Source: Psychrobacillus psychrodurans (GTDB lineage Bacteria; Bacillota; Bacilli; Bacillales_A; Planococcaceae). Taken from it: 64,000 nt of DNA. Positions 25,354 through 33,911 of this stretch are shown in pieces. The stretch is taken from NCBI RefSeq assembly GCF_027563345.1, contig NZ_JAMKBK010000006.1; one strand, written 5' to 3'. Within the stretch, counting starts at the first letter, position 1. Every line of letters starts with the position of its first letter. The notes below the pieces were generated by a model. The model did no database searches, was not told the DNA's origin, and saw only the letters and a list, made by a program, of their open reading frames with translations. The position numbers were made by a program, and so were the translations under genes.

Positions 25354-26160
25354 TTAGCTAAATCTTTCAAATAAAGGACTCACAATATCTCCAACTTCAA
25401 TAGTGGCGCCATATGAGCCGTGAAAATCCGTGCCACCTGTCATAATTAGTCCATATTTTTCAGCTAAAATTTCTATCTTTTGATAATCTTCCGCAGTGTG
25501 ATCTAAATGGTTTCTTTCAATTCCACCTAAGCCAACCTCTATTAGCTCGGGTATCAACTCATAGGTATTTAGCTGACCAGGGTGTGCAATGACTGCTATT
25601 CCCCCATCTCCGACAATGGCTTCTATTGCCTCAAATACATCAACGTATTGGATATCTCCTGAAGCAACACCATTACCTTTAAATAATTTTTTATATAGCT
25701 CTTTATATATTTCAGATGTATAAGGGGCTTCCGTTAAATTATGCATAATATGTTGCTTGTAAATTATGTCGGATGGCTTTGCAGATTCCTTAATCGCTGC
25801 AATATCAAGTTCATATCCAGCAGCTTTTATTTGTTGTATTTGCCAAAGCGAATGTTCTTGCCTTCGCTTTAACAATGGATTACAAATAGCTTGGATATGA
25901 ATTGCTTTAGGATGATAGTTATATCCGAGCACATGTACTTTACGATTTCTTTTAAAGTCAAAGGCGGAGATTTCGATACCAGGTATGACTTTAACTCCGT
26001 ATTTTTTACCAAGTGCAAGAACTTCTGGGAGTCCCTTGACTGTGTCATGGTCAACAAAACTAATATGCGTGACACCTTGTAGGCTTGCTAGTTTCATCAC
26101 TGTTTCAGCATGTTCCGATCCATCTGAATAGCGGCTATGAACATGTAAATCAGCTTTCAT
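25354..26160 (-). CDS. PHP-domain phosphoesterase, likely 5-phosphoribosyl 1,2-cyclic phosphate hydrolase
   Basis: The 268-residue PHP protein has the metal-binding motifs HVHSRYSDGS (near residue 6), FVDHDT, GIEIS, IAHPGQ and GGTDFHG. In phn operons lacking phnP, PHP enzymes of this kind (the Eggerthella lenta cyclic phosphate dihydrolase type) hydrolyse 5-phosphoribosyl 1,2-cyclic phosphate, first to ribose 2,5-bisphosphate and then to ribose 5-phosphate. That bypasses both PhnP and PhnN, which are absent here. Its ATG overlaps phnL by 11 bases, tying it to the C-P lyase operon. Activity is inferred from family and context. Confidence 0.82.
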   Translation of the reverse strand: MKADLHVHSRYSDGSEHAETVMKLASLQGVTHISFVDHDTVKGLPEVLALGKKYGVKVIPGIEISAFDFKRNRKVHVLGYNYHPKAIHIQAICNPLLKRRQEHSLWQIQQIKAAGYELDIAAIKESAKPSDIIYKQHIMHNLTEAPYTSEIYKELYKKLFKGNGVASGDIQYVDVFEAIEAIVGDGGIAVIAHPGQLNTYELIPELIEVGLGGIERNHLDHTAEDYQKIEILAEKYGLIMTGGTDFHGSYGATIEVGDIVSPLFERFS

Positions 26161-26872
26161 AGGTTATCGTCTCTTTTACAACTGTTTGCTGTCTTGACTG
26201 TATATCGTAAACCTTGTCACAAAGACCTTCCATGAATTCAATATCATGAAATATTCCAACTAAGGTTGTGCCTTTATTTTTCAGTTTTTCAATCATTTCA
26301 CGGACTTTTACTTTAGATTGTTGGTCGAGACTTGCAGTTGGTTCATCTAGCAATAGTAAACGTGGATTTTTCACCGTTGCCATCGCAATATTTAGTCTCA
26401 GCTTTTCCCCACCGGAAAACGTATTAGGATAGCTATCCCATAGTTTTGGATCCATTTCGAAATGTGTTAGTGCCTCTCCTGACTCCTTCAGAGCAACTTC
26501 CTCGGATTCACCCATTTCTAGTAATGCATTAATAACAAGCTGGCGGCAGGTTGTTCTTGGCATAACATTTAAAAACTGGGATACATATCCTATCTCATAT
26601 TGGCGTAAATAAAGCATTTTTCTTTCCGATATTGTTGCCAAATCCACTTGTCCAAAACGTGCCGAGTTATATAAAATATTGCCGGTATCCGGTAAATAGG
26701 AGCGGTAAATACTCTTCAATATCGTCGATTTACCACTGCCACTTTTCCCAACAATTCCAATGAACTCTCCAGCTTCTAAAGAGAAATTGATATGTTCGAT
26801 TGCTGGCATTGTTTTCTCTAAGTGATGAATCGTGAATCGTTTGCCAAAATCCTTGATTTCTAGCATTGTCAT
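26150..26872 (-). CDS. phnL: C-P lyase subunit PhnL (ABC-type ATPase)
   Basis: The 240-residue ABC-type protein has Walker A GKSGSGKSTILKSIYRSY, signature FSGGEKLRLNIAMA and Walker B LLLLDEPTASLDQ. The ISERKMLYLRQYEIGYVSQFLNVMPR stretch is characteristic of PhnL rather than of transporters. It has no membrane partner of its own; PhnL acts with PhnG-H-I-J-K in C-P lyase core function. Gene order phnM-phnL-PHP supports this. Confidence 0.93.
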   Translation of the reverse strand: MTMLEIKDFGKRFTIHHLEKTMPAIEHINFSLEAGEFIGIVGKSGSGKSTILKSIYRSYLPDTGNILYNSARFGQVDLATISERKMLYLRQYEIGYVSQFLNVMPRTTCRQLVINALLEMGESEEVALKESGEALTHFEMDPKLWDSYPNTFSGGEKLRLNIAMATVKNPRLLLLDEPTASLDQQSKVKVREMIEKLKNKGTTLVGIFHDIEFMEGLCDKVYDIQSRQQTVVKETITYES

Positions 26873-26892
26873 TTCACTACCTCCTTGATTTA

Positions 26893-28080
26893 CTATTTAA
26901 TCCGGTAATGTGTTGTCGTTATTAATGCTCCGTTTACCATTGTTGTAGTCAGCATCGGATACCCATCTTCCATACGTTCAATCACTAAAATATCCGCTTT
27001 CTTGCCAGGTTTTATCGAGCCCAACTCATCGTCCATTTTTACTGCTTTAGCAGGATTTAACGAGACCATCATAAACGTTTTGTGCAAATCATTACCATGC
27101 TTCTCGTGCAGATCAAAGATTGCGTGTAGCAATGCTGCTGGATAATAATCACTACAAAGAATATCTACACAGTCGTTTGCAACTGCTTCAGCCGCCGACA
27201 GATTGCCGGAGTGTGAGCCACCGAGAAGCACATTAGGAGCCCCCACAATTGTATGTAGCCCAATTTCCTTTGCTTTCTTTGCTACTTCAAGGGTTATAGG
27301 AAATTCACTAATTGTTGTTCCAAAGGATTTTACTAATTCTAACTTTTGAATTTTGTCATCGTCATGTGATGCAATTGCAATACCTTTTGAAATCGCAATG
27401 TCTGCTACTTCTTTTATTTTTTCACTTGTTAAAAATTCTGTACTTTGCCGCTCTGCAATTAACACATTGACGTCATCATCTGAAATGTCCCGGTACCCTT
27501 TTAATGTTTCACGATATACTTCAAGATTTCGATACTGACCTTGCCCTGGTGTATGGTCCATAAATGACAACAGATGGACTTTGCCATCCTCCATATTTTT
27601 TACAAGCGTGTCTATTTCATCTACATTGTCTATTTCAAACCGTGCATGCATGCGGTGACGGATTAAATGTAGTTCTTTATGCGTCGCGTCGATCGCATCT
27701 ACCATGCGCTGAATATTATTCGGATTTCGCATCGGTTTATGGGTAAAAACATCTTCTCGGTAAAATGACAGGGAATGAAACATCGTAGTGATTCCATGAC
27801 TGATCAATATTTTCTCTGCTTCCCTCAAACTAATATTGAAGTCCATCATACTAGTTGGTCTAGGCGATGCTATTGTCTCAATATAATCCGAATGGATATC
27901 TATAAATCCAGGAGATATGTATCCCCCTCTTGCATCTATTAACTGCGCATTGGTATAAGTAGACACTGTTTCTTGGGGAATTATCGACTGAATTATTTCA
28001 CCTTCCACTACAACCGCATACCCTTCCAAAATTGTTTCTTCTGTTATGATTTTCCCATTATGAATAATGTACAAAGTCAC
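26893..28080 (-). CDS. phnM: Alpha-D-ribose 1-methylphosphonate 5-triphosphate diphosphatase PhnM
   Basis: The 395-residue amidohydrolase-fold enzyme removes pyrophosphate from the ribosyl-methylphosphonate triphosphate made by PhnGHI(L), giving the PhnJ substrate. It shows GGYISPGFIDIHSDYIET (metal-binding His near 60), LLSFMDHTPGQGQYRN, ASHDDD, GAPNVLLGGSHSGNLSA and CSDYYPAALLHA, all PhnM-specific. Length is normal. It lies eight bases after phnK and 20 before phnL. Confidence 0.95.
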   Translation of the reverse strand: MTLYIIHNGKIITEETILEGYAVVVEGEIIQSIIPQETVSTYTNAQLIDARGGYISPGFIDIHSDYIETIASPRPTSMMDFNISLREAEKILISHGITTMFHSLSFYREDVFTHKPMRNPNNIQRMVDAIDATHKELHLIRHRMHARFEIDNVDEIDTLVKNMEDGKVHLLSFMDHTPGQGQYRNLEVYRETLKGYRDISDDDVNVLIAERQSTEFLTSEKIKEVADIAISKGIAIASHDDDKIQKLELVKSFGTTISEFPITLEVAKKAKEIGLHTIVGAPNVLLGGSHSGNLSAAEAVANDCVDILCSDYYPAALLHAIFDLHEKHGNDLHKTFMMVSLNPAKAVKMDDELGSIKPGKKADILVIERMEDGYPMLTTTMVNGALITTTHYRIK

Positions 28081-28087
28081 CGCTCCT

Positions 28088-28945
28088 CTATAATAATGAG
28101 TAAACTAATTGCTGTGTGTACTCATGCTGTGGGTCTTCTAAAACTTGATCGGTTAAACCTTCTTCGATAACTTTCCCGTTCAACAGCACGATGGTACGAT
28201 CTGCAAGCATACGTATTACGCCTAAATCATGCGAAACAACAATCATACTAATCCCTAAATCTCGTTGGATTTTTTTGATTAAATCCAACACGTTTGCTTG
28301 CACGGACAGATCCAATCCGGTAGTTACTTCATCTAAAAAAAGAATAGGAGGATTATTCGACAACGCCTTTGCAATTTGAACCCTTTGCTGCATCCCCCCC
28401 GAAAAGTTTCGCGGTTCTTCTTTCATGCGATGCAAAGGTATATGCACATTATTCAACAGTTTTTTACTCGTAGCTTCCATATTTGCAACATTGCGATTCC
28501 CTGCCGCAATTAATTTCTCCGCTATATTGCCGACAGAAGAGAAGTTCATTTTTAAACCATGGACAGGGTTTTGATAAACCATTCCATATACATGGTTACG
28601 GATAGAGCGCTTTTGCTGGGAGGATAATCCAAAAACATTCTGCCCAGCTAATATCGAATCACTAATATACGCTTCTCCTGAAGTGACATCTGCATCGAAA
28701 TATAAGCATTGCATCATCGTAGATTTACCACTTCCACTTTCCCCAACGATTCCTAAAATTTCTCCTGGGTACAAATCGAATGAAATATCTTGGCATGCAT
28801 AAACTGTCCCACAACTCTTACAAAAGTTTTTTTCTAAATTCCTATTCATAAGTTCAGAGCAATCCTTGCACCCCGTTCCAAATTGCTTCCGCAGGTTCCT
28901 TACTTGGAGTATCGGCTTCTCATGCATAGCTAGTTTGCACCTCAA
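28088..28945 (-). CDS. phnK: C-P lyase subunit PhnK (ABC-type ATPase)
   Basis: The 285-residue ATPase has Walker A GESGSGKSTMMQCLYFD, signature FSGGMQQRVQIAKAL and Walker B ILFLDEVTTGLDLS. Between strand 1 and Walker A it carries a Cys-rich insertion, GCKDC followed by CKSCG about 15 residues later, which could bind metal. PhnK binds the PhnGHIJ core and is needed for C-P bond cleavage in vivo. The start overlaps phnJ by 26 bases. Confidence 0.94.
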   Translation of the reverse strand: MRCKLAMHEKPILQVRNLRKQFGTGCKDCSELMNRNLEKNFCKSCGTVYACQDISFDLYPGEILGIVGESGSGKSTMMQCLYFDADVTSGEAYISDSILAGQNVFGLSSQQKRSIRNHVYGMVYQNPVHGLKMNFSSVGNIAEKLIAAGNRNVANMEATSKKLLNNVHIPLHRMKEEPRNFSGGMQQRVQIAKALSNNPPILFLDEVTTGLDLSVQANVLDLIKKIQRDLGISMIVVSHDLGVIRMLADRTIVLLNGKVIEEGLTDQVLEDPQHEYTQQLVYSLL

Positions 28946-29786
28946 CTTTCTCTTTCCTGTTCAGTTGATCCATACAGAAACTTGTATCGTTGCATTGATG
29001 ACTCTTTTCCCCTGTTTGTTGATCTATTATTTCATCTAAAAAGATATCTGTTGAACCACATAAGTGACACTTATGACCTTCAAAGGACTCCACAGTGAAT
29101 GGATAGTCCTCAAAAGCTAGAGATTCCACATTTGTAAAAGGTGGAACTGCATATATTTTCTTTTCTCGCCCTGCCCCAAGTAAGATTAAAGACTCTGATT
29201 GATGCATTTTATTGTTATCAAATCTAGGAATTGGGCTTGGTGCCATCACATATCGTCCATTTACGTAAACAGGGTGATCGGCAAATGTTGCCGTCCTTCC
29301 GTATTTCATGATTTGTTCAAATAACATGAGCCAAACACCGCTATAATCGTCTTCTGAATGCATTCTTTTCGTCACAAATTCCCTTTCTTCCACTCCTCGA
29401 AGTGGTTCTGGAGTAGGCACTTGTAAGACAATAATTTGATCTTTTGTTAAGGGAACTTCTGGTATACGGTGCCTTGATTGAATTATAGTTGCTTCTGAGG
29501 TTTCCTCTGTTAGCTCTACATTAGTGGTTTCATGAACTAACTTTTTTATACTAACTGCATTTACAGATTCGTCTGCACCCTGGTCAATTACTTTCAGCAC
29601 ATCCGACTTACCAATGATGGAAAGGGTAAGTTGCAATCCCCCTGTACCCCAACCACGTGCAATGGGCATTTCTCTTGAAGCAAATGGCACTTGATAACCC
29701 GGTATTGCTACAGCTTTCATGATTGCACGGCGAATTTCTTTTTTAGATCCTTCATCGAAAAATGCAAAATGGGTATTAGCTTTCAA
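28920..29786 (-). CDS. phnJ: Alpha-D-ribose 1-methylphosphonate 5-phosphate C-P lyase PhnJ
   Basis: PhnJ is the radical SAM-type enzyme that cleaves the carbon-phosphorus bond and releases methane or another hydrocarbon. Near the C-terminus the 288-residue protein has CHLC, then Cys after 21 residues and another Cys after five more: the CX2CX21CX5C pattern of PhnJ, covering the 4Fe-4S ligands and the catalytic Cys. YQVPFASREMPIARGWGTGGLQ is a conserved N-terminal block. It overlaps phnI by 11 bases and phnK by 26. Confidence 0.97.
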   Translation of the reverse strand: MKANTHFAFFDEGSKKEIRRAIMKAVAIPGYQVPFASREMPIARGWGTGGLQLTLSIIGKSDVLKVIDQGADESVNAVSIKKLVHETTNVELTEETSEATIIQSRHRIPEVPLTKDQIIVLQVPTPEPLRGVEEREFVTKRMHSEDDYSGVWLMLFEQIMKYGRTATFADHPVYVNGRYVMAPSPIPRFDNNKMHQSESLILLGAGREKKIYAVPPFTNVESLAFEDYPFTVESFEGHKCHLCGSTDIFLDEIIDQQTGEKSHQCNDTSFCMDQLNRKEKVEVQTSYA

Positions 29787-30891
29787 CTGTTTGCACCCCT
29801 TTCTTCACTTGACGGATACTATCGAGTTTTGATTGGAACGTCACATAATGCGGTAGCTTCAAGTGGGAAATAAACCCTGTGGATTCTACAGAATCTATAT
29901 GCAATAGCACAAATTCTTCATCATGTGTTGGAAAATCTGATTCTGGGTGCTCCAGGCATTGGTCTAAAATGCTCATAGCGATAGCTTTCGTTTCATTTTG
30001 CCCATAACAAATGCCATATCCAATTTCAAATTCCAGTTCATATTCGTTATTTTCATTTTTCACGTTCGTTGGAACAAAAGACTCAACTTCGGTTACTTTA
30101 ATTTCACCAATATAAAATTCATCCTCGTCACTATGCTCCATCTCATTTGGATGCTGCACATAAATTGGGACAAATCCTACTCTAACTTCTCCAACAGTTG
30201 GATGAACCTGCCCATATCCTCTTAATGATGCATAGCCTAGTGAAGTAACTGCACCAGTTTGTCCTCTTGTTAGAACTTGAAGCCTCTCACTACGCGTTGT
30301 TGGAAATTGTAAACTTCGCTTTGTAACATCTATAGGAGGGGTATTATCTGCCTTGTATGTTTCAAAAAGTCCTTCTTCTCGCAAGTAATCTACTACTTTA
30401 GGAAAATAGCTTACTTCGTCTAAAGCTTCAATTTGATTTAATTGGTCTTGATAATTTTGTAGCCATTGTAGGTTATCTTCTAGATTTTCTTCTTCTAATG
30501 TAAAATCTAGTAAGCGGTGTGTGTAATCATACGTCGCTCCTAATAATTGTCCACCTGGGATATCTTTAAAACTTGCTGAAATACGACGCTCTACAAACAT
30601 CTTTTCAGGCTCAACTGTTTGACTGTAATAAGGACGGGGCAAAGTCGAACGATGAGCCCTCATAAGAAATACCGCTTCTTCCATACTTCCTTCCGCTTGC
30701 TTGATCGCAAGTGCTGCCAAGTATGGAGAATACAAGCTACTTTCTGACATAACTTGATCAACCATTCCCCGCATAGTTGACATAATCGTCTCTACATCAA
30801 TTATTTCTTGACCTTTTAACCGTTCAAACTTTATACGCTGAATAGATGCATCAATTGCCTGCGTGCCGCCTTTTACCGGAACGTATCCCAT
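29776..30891 (-). CDS. phnI: C-P lyase core subunit PhnI
   Basis: The 371-residue protein matches PhnI: MGYVPVKGGTQAIDASI at the start, LAALAIKQAEGSMEEAVFLMRAHRSTLPR near 65 and SLGYASLRGYGQVHPTVGEVRVG near 215. PhnI has nucleosidase activity and, with PhnG and PhnH, swaps the adenine of ATP for the phosphonate. It overlaps phnH by one base and phnJ by 11, as in other phn operons. Confidence 0.95.
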   Translation of the reverse strand: MGYVPVKGGTQAIDASIQRIKFERLKGQEIIDVETIMSTMRGMVDQVMSESSLYSPYLAALAIKQAEGSMEEAVFLMRAHRSTLPRPYYSQTVEPEKMFVERRISASFKDIPGGQLLGATYDYTHRLLDFTLEEENLEDNLQWLQNYQDQLNQIEALDEVSYFPKVVDYLREEGLFETYKADNTPPIDVTKRSLQFPTTRSERLQVLTRGQTGAVTSLGYASLRGYGQVHPTVGEVRVGFVPIYVQHPNEMEHSDEDEFYIGEIKVTEVESFVPTNVKNENNEYELEFEIGYGICYGQNETKAIAMSILDQCLEHPESDFPTHDEEFVLLHIDSVESTGFISHLKLPHYVTFQSKLDSIRQVKKGVQTVES

Positions 30892-31487
30892 TAGCTCACC
30901 CCCATAACACTGATTGATGTTGTTCGAGGAATGCAGACTACTTGAGCGTTTTCGTCTGTGAAAATCAAATCAATACCTAGTGGATATTCTTTCGTTTTTT
31001 CGTTTCTCGCATGCCACGCCGAGTGATCAAAGCTTGTATGCAATTGTGCTGTTTCCTGAATTCCAGGACCTCTCAAAGTCAATTCACCTTCACTAGATAA
31101 TAACGTGCTTTCAATAATCCAAGTTGACGATAGCTGAGGATCAATGAGGGTGCCGTTTTTACAATTTTGAATAGCACTTTGTATAGCTGTTTCTGTATCT
31201 TCACGCAGCACAATGACAAAGTCTGCTTCGTTAATTGGTGCATATTTTGCAGATGTATATTCTGAAATTTTCTCGATTAACTCCTGCTGATCCTCTGAAA
31301 GAATGTGAAATGTAGTTTCTACATCAAAAAATGTCATGGCACTTAAAATAGTTGCGTCGTAACAAGGAAGATTCATATCTACACGCTCTGCTATATCAGT
31401 TAGGGACGAAATGGTGCCTGGTCTAGACATACTGTGCAATATTAATCTGTAAACTTGCTGCAAATCATGTACTTGATCAAACGTCAT
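30891..31487 (-). CDS. phnH: C-P lyase core subunit PhnH
   Basis: The 198-residue protein has TFDQVHDLQQVYRLILHSMSRPGTI at the start and LRGPGIQ near 147, then YPLGIDLIF, the standard PhnH blocks. PhnH is a structural partner of PhnG and PhnI in the core complex that makes ribosyl-methylphosphonate triphosphate. Position between phnG and phnI supports the call. Confidence 0.94.
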   Translation of the reverse strand: MTFDQVHDLQQVYRLILHSMSRPGTISSLTDIAERVDMNLPCYDATILSAMTFFDVETTFHILSEDQQELIEKISEYTSAKYAPINEADFVIVLREDTETAIQSAIQNCKNGTLIDPQLSSTWIIESTLLSSEGELTLRGPGIQETAQLHTSFDHSAWHARNEKTKEYPLGIDLIFTDENAQVVCIPRTTSISVMGVS

Positions 31488-31508
31488 ACTATCTCTCCTA
31501 TTGGTTAT

Positions 31509-31937
31509 TTAGACTTCCATCGTTTCAAAATTAACTTTTGTCTCAAAAAGCTCTGCTTGCTTTTTTGCTCGTTCTTTTATAATTTGCTTTTCTGCTTCTA
31601 TTAAATAGGTTTCCCACGTGATGGTTTCAGGTAATTCTGCTTTATATGCAGCATCGATAATCGCTAAATGTTGTGCAAGCTTGTCTTTCATGCCGACAAC
31701 AATTCCTATGCCAATACGATTATTAATCTCTACTTTTGCTTCTGTTATTAAGACTTCTCCTATATAAAATAGTGAGTTTTTTGCTGTTTCTCGCATTTTA
31801 ATCATGGTCAATCCGTATTGAGGAGCTATAATTTCTCTACATTCATAAGTATCTACAATGGATTCCGCCAACTTTTGCGCCAACTGGACATCACCTTGAA
31901 TGAGAATCTCGGTTCTTCTTTTTCTTTTCATATGCAT
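31509..31937 (-). CDS. phnG: C-P lyase core subunit PhnG
   Basis: The 142-residue protein is PhnG: RTEILIQGDVQLAQKLAE, then GLTMIKMRETAKNSLFYIGEVLITEAKVEI, the family core. It is the first gene of the phn operon, with AGGAGG a few bases before its ATG (a second in-frame ATG lies two codons on). A Pho box about 50 bases upstream indicates control by phosphate limitation. Confidence 0.94.
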   Translation of the reverse strand: MHMKRKRRTEILIQGDVQLAQKLAESIVDTYECREIIAPQYGLTMIKMRETAKNSLFYIGEVLITEAKVEINNRIGIGIVVGMKDKLAQHLAIIDAAYKAELPETITWETYLIEAEKQIIKERAKKQAELFETKVNFETMEV

Positions 31938-31957
31938 GAATCCTCCTTTGCAAATTC

Positions 31958-32012
31958 ATCTTAACTTGTCGCCAAGTGCAAGTGTTTTAAGGTATCGTAA
32001 ATGTTTCGTAAA
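31958..32012 (-). promoter_or_regulatory. PhoP box and -10 element of the phn operon
   Basis: On the minus strand three hexamers, TTTACG (32007-32012), TTTACG (31996-32001) and TTAAAA (31985-31990), are separated by exactly five bases each. This is the 11-bp-period TTAACA-like direct repeat bound by the PhoP response regulator of Bacillus. A TAAGAT -10 (31958-31963) follows 21 bases after the last repeat, the usual spacing for Pho-activated promoters. Confidence 0.75.
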
Positions 32013-32066
32013 TGCTCTTAATAATTAATGAACAAATACGATTTCTTCTATGTAAGAGAACCAGGC

Positions 32067-32101
32067 AAAAAAAAAAAAACGCCCAGTCCTTCAAGAACTG
32101 G
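32067..32101 (-). terminator. Terminator upstream of the phn operon
   Basis: On the minus strand CCAGTTCTTGAAGGACTGG forms a hairpin followed by GCG and 13 T residues. It would stop transcripts entering the phn operon from the right. Confidence 0.75.
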
Positions 32102-32150
32102 AACATAGATATGGCGTTGATTGTAGCGAAGGGCGGGATAAGGGAGACAG

Positions 32151-32378
32151 ATGAAAATTCACATGGAACGCGAAGTGGCGGGGAAGGTTCATCGCGTCGG
32201 TCTGAAACGAAAATCAGTGGTATTAGTCATGTTTTCCATTCCCGTAAGCTTTAGCATTTATTGGTACCTTGTAAGTGCTTCTATTTGCCCGATTAGCGAA
32301 AAAAAGAGAAAAGATTCCATTAGTAAAGCCCCGGTATTTAGTTCCAGGGCTTTAATATGTTTTATGACTATGATATAA
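32151..32378 (+). pseudogene. Small hypothetical frame, possibly a decayed membrane-protein gene
   Basis: A 75-residue frame has GGGAG seven bases before its ATG and one hydrophobic segment (VVLVMFSIPVSFSIYWYLVSA). The KRKSVVLVMF...IYWYL pattern recalls DUF4234 proteins but is too short. The last 20 residues fall in a hairpin with AAAGCCC/GGGCTTT arms (about 32323-32353), so the true end was probably upstream and lost to a frameshift near an A run. Nothing else is seen in 32102-32425. Confidence 0.3.
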
Positions 32379-32425
32379 GATTAAAAGATTGCCAGTAGTA
32401 TTACTTTTCGGTCTTAATGATACCT

Positions 32426-33187
32426 CTAAAATGTATAGGATTCACCGTCACACGGTACCAATACATTGGACGAGATTCCTTTTTCATTAATGAAGTATCT
32501 TAATTCTTCTCTAGATAGTGTCCAATGATTTACAGCTTCCATATGCACAGCAATAATTTTAGCCTCTGGAACAGCCTTAACAACCTCACAGACATCATCT
32601 TTCCCCATCACAAGAGATCCGCCTTGAAGGAATTGATTATCTCCAGCGTTTACCACGACGATTTCTGGTTTCTGAGAATCAATTACTTCCTGAACCGCAT
32701 CGTACCATACTGTATCCCCAGCAACATATAGTGTTTTTTCTTTGGGATGTTTGAGGACTATTCCACATACTAAACCAGCATGTTTTAAAATTTCGCCTCT
32801 TCCATGCTCGCCTTTTGTTTTAATTAATTGAATACCTTCAAATACCGTATCCTCATGTAAAACCTCTACATTTTCGAAACCAGCGTTTCGAATTTCTATT
32901 GCATCTTCTTCATTTTGGGTAAATAGTTTAATGTTTTTTGGCAATGCCCTTTTTGCAGCCTCATCCCAGTGGTCTAAATGCAAATGAGTGACAATTACAG
33001 CATCAATATTGGATATAATCTTGTCAATAGATGTTGGTAAGTCAATTAAAGGATTGTTTTGATCTTGTCTTGGTGAGTTTGGAAAGGGAGGATAAGTCCC
33101 TTTTTCCGCCAACATAGGATCAATTAGAAACTTTTTACCTGCATATTCAATGATAATTGTTGCATTACGAATTAGTTGTATATCCAT
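32426..33187 (-). CDS. MBL-fold metal-dependent hydrolase (UlaG-like family)
   Basis: The 253-residue protein has the metallo-beta-lactamase motif THLHLDHWD near residue 67, then KGEHGRG, VAGDTVWYD and AVHMEAVNHW, with IDPM near 22, as in UlaG/Lactamase_B_2 proteins. UlaG hydrolyses L-ascorbate 6-phosphate lactone; many relatives have other or unknown substrates. It is divergent from an Lrp-type regulator, which probably controls it. It is far from the ascorbate-type PTS at 6.5-10 kb, so a shared pathway is only a possibility. Confidence 0.8.
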   Translation of the reverse strand: MDIQLIRNATIIIEYAGKKFLIDPMLAEKGTYPPFPNSPRQDQNNPLIDLPTSIDKIISNIDAVIVTHLHLDHWDEAAKRALPKNIKLFTQNEEDAIEIRNAGFENVEVLHEDTVFEGIQLIKTKGEHGRGEILKHAGLVCGIVLKHPKEKTLYVAGDTVWYDAVQEVIDSQKPEIVVVNAGDNQFLQGGSLVMGKDDVCEVVKAVPEAKIIAVHMEAVNHWTLSREELRYFINEKGISSNVLVPCDGESYTF

Positions 33188-33229
33188 ATTTATTAACTCC
33201 CTTATCTTTTAAATTTTTCTTGGTACAAT

Positions 33230-33254
33230 GTATAGTCTATACTATGACTCATAG
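33230..33254. promoter_or_regulatory. Two tandem perfect palindromes between the MBL hydrolase and Lrp-type genes
   Basis: GTATAGTCTATAC (33230-33242) and CTATGACTCATAG (33242-33254) are both perfect 6-1-6 palindromes sharing one base. They lie in the divergent 132-base intergenic region, in a position to bind the Lrp-type regulator, whose family often uses phased multiple sites. Confidence 0.55.
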
Positions 33255-33319
33255 GCGGATACATAGATAAAATAAAGTCTTTTATGCATTTGACTTTATT
33301 AATGAAAGGAGTTAAATGA

Positions 33320-33730
33320 ATGATAGATAATACGGACATGCGGATATTAAATGAGTTATCCATGAACAGTCGCCTCACGATGAAAGAATTAGGTAAGAAA
33401 GTCCATTTGACTGGTCCAGCGGTTTCAACTAGAGTGGCTAAATTAGAAGAGCAAGGAGTGATTGAGGGTTATTCAATTAAAGTTAATCAAGTTAAACTAG
33501 GGTATTTTGTACATGCTTTTATTACAATCATTACGGAAAGCACTTATCATCAGCCTTATTTGTCGTTTATAAAAATGCAAAAGCAATACATAATTAATAA
33601 CTATAAAATTAGTGGAGATGGTTGTTACCTTCTCGAATGTAAATTTCCTTCTAATGAAATATTGAATGATTTTTTGAATGACTTAAACGAGCATGCAAAC
33701 TATAAATTATCGATTATTATTGATATCTAG
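33320..33730 (+). CDS. Lrp/AsnC-family transcriptional regulator
   Basis: The 136-residue protein has the AsnC-type helix-turn-helix: DNTDMRILNELSMNSRLTMKELGKKVHLTGPAVSTRVAKLEEQGVIEGYSIKVN (about 3-60), then a RAM-like ligand domain with SGDGCYLLECKFPS. AAAGGAG precedes the ATG. It is divergent from the UlaG-like hydrolase and probably regulates it and itself. The ligand is unknown. Confidence 0.88.
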   Translation: MIDNTDMRILNELSMNSRLTMKELGKKVHLTGPAVSTRVAKLEEQGVIEGYSIKVNQVKLGYFVHAFITIITESTYHQPYLSFIKMQKQYIINNYKISGDGCYLLECKFPSNEILNDFLNDLNEHANYKLSIIIDI

Positions 33731-33870
33731 TGGATTAAACAATAAAGTTTGTGAATAATTGCACTTAAACTAACGATGTGCTTTAGTAAAGAACATCGGG
33801 TTGCTTAGGCAACTCTTTATTCTTATTAAATTAAAGCGGGAGTTTTTATGTAACAATTAACGCATTAAGA

Positions 33871-33902
33871 AAGTGCGTCTCTATTCAAAATAGAAACGCA
33901 CT
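33871..33902. terminator. Bidirectional hairpin after the EamA gene
   Basis: AAGTGCGTCTCTATT pairs with AATAGAAACGCACTT across a short loop, ten bases past the EamA stop. T-rich sequence on the minus side is modest. Confidence 0.65.
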
Positions 33903-33911
33903 TATCAAATA

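Noticed and set aside
32426..33187. UlaG-like hydrolase as part of the ascorbate PTS operon
   Set aside because: It is more than 22 kb away, has its own divergent regulator, and its family covers many substrates.
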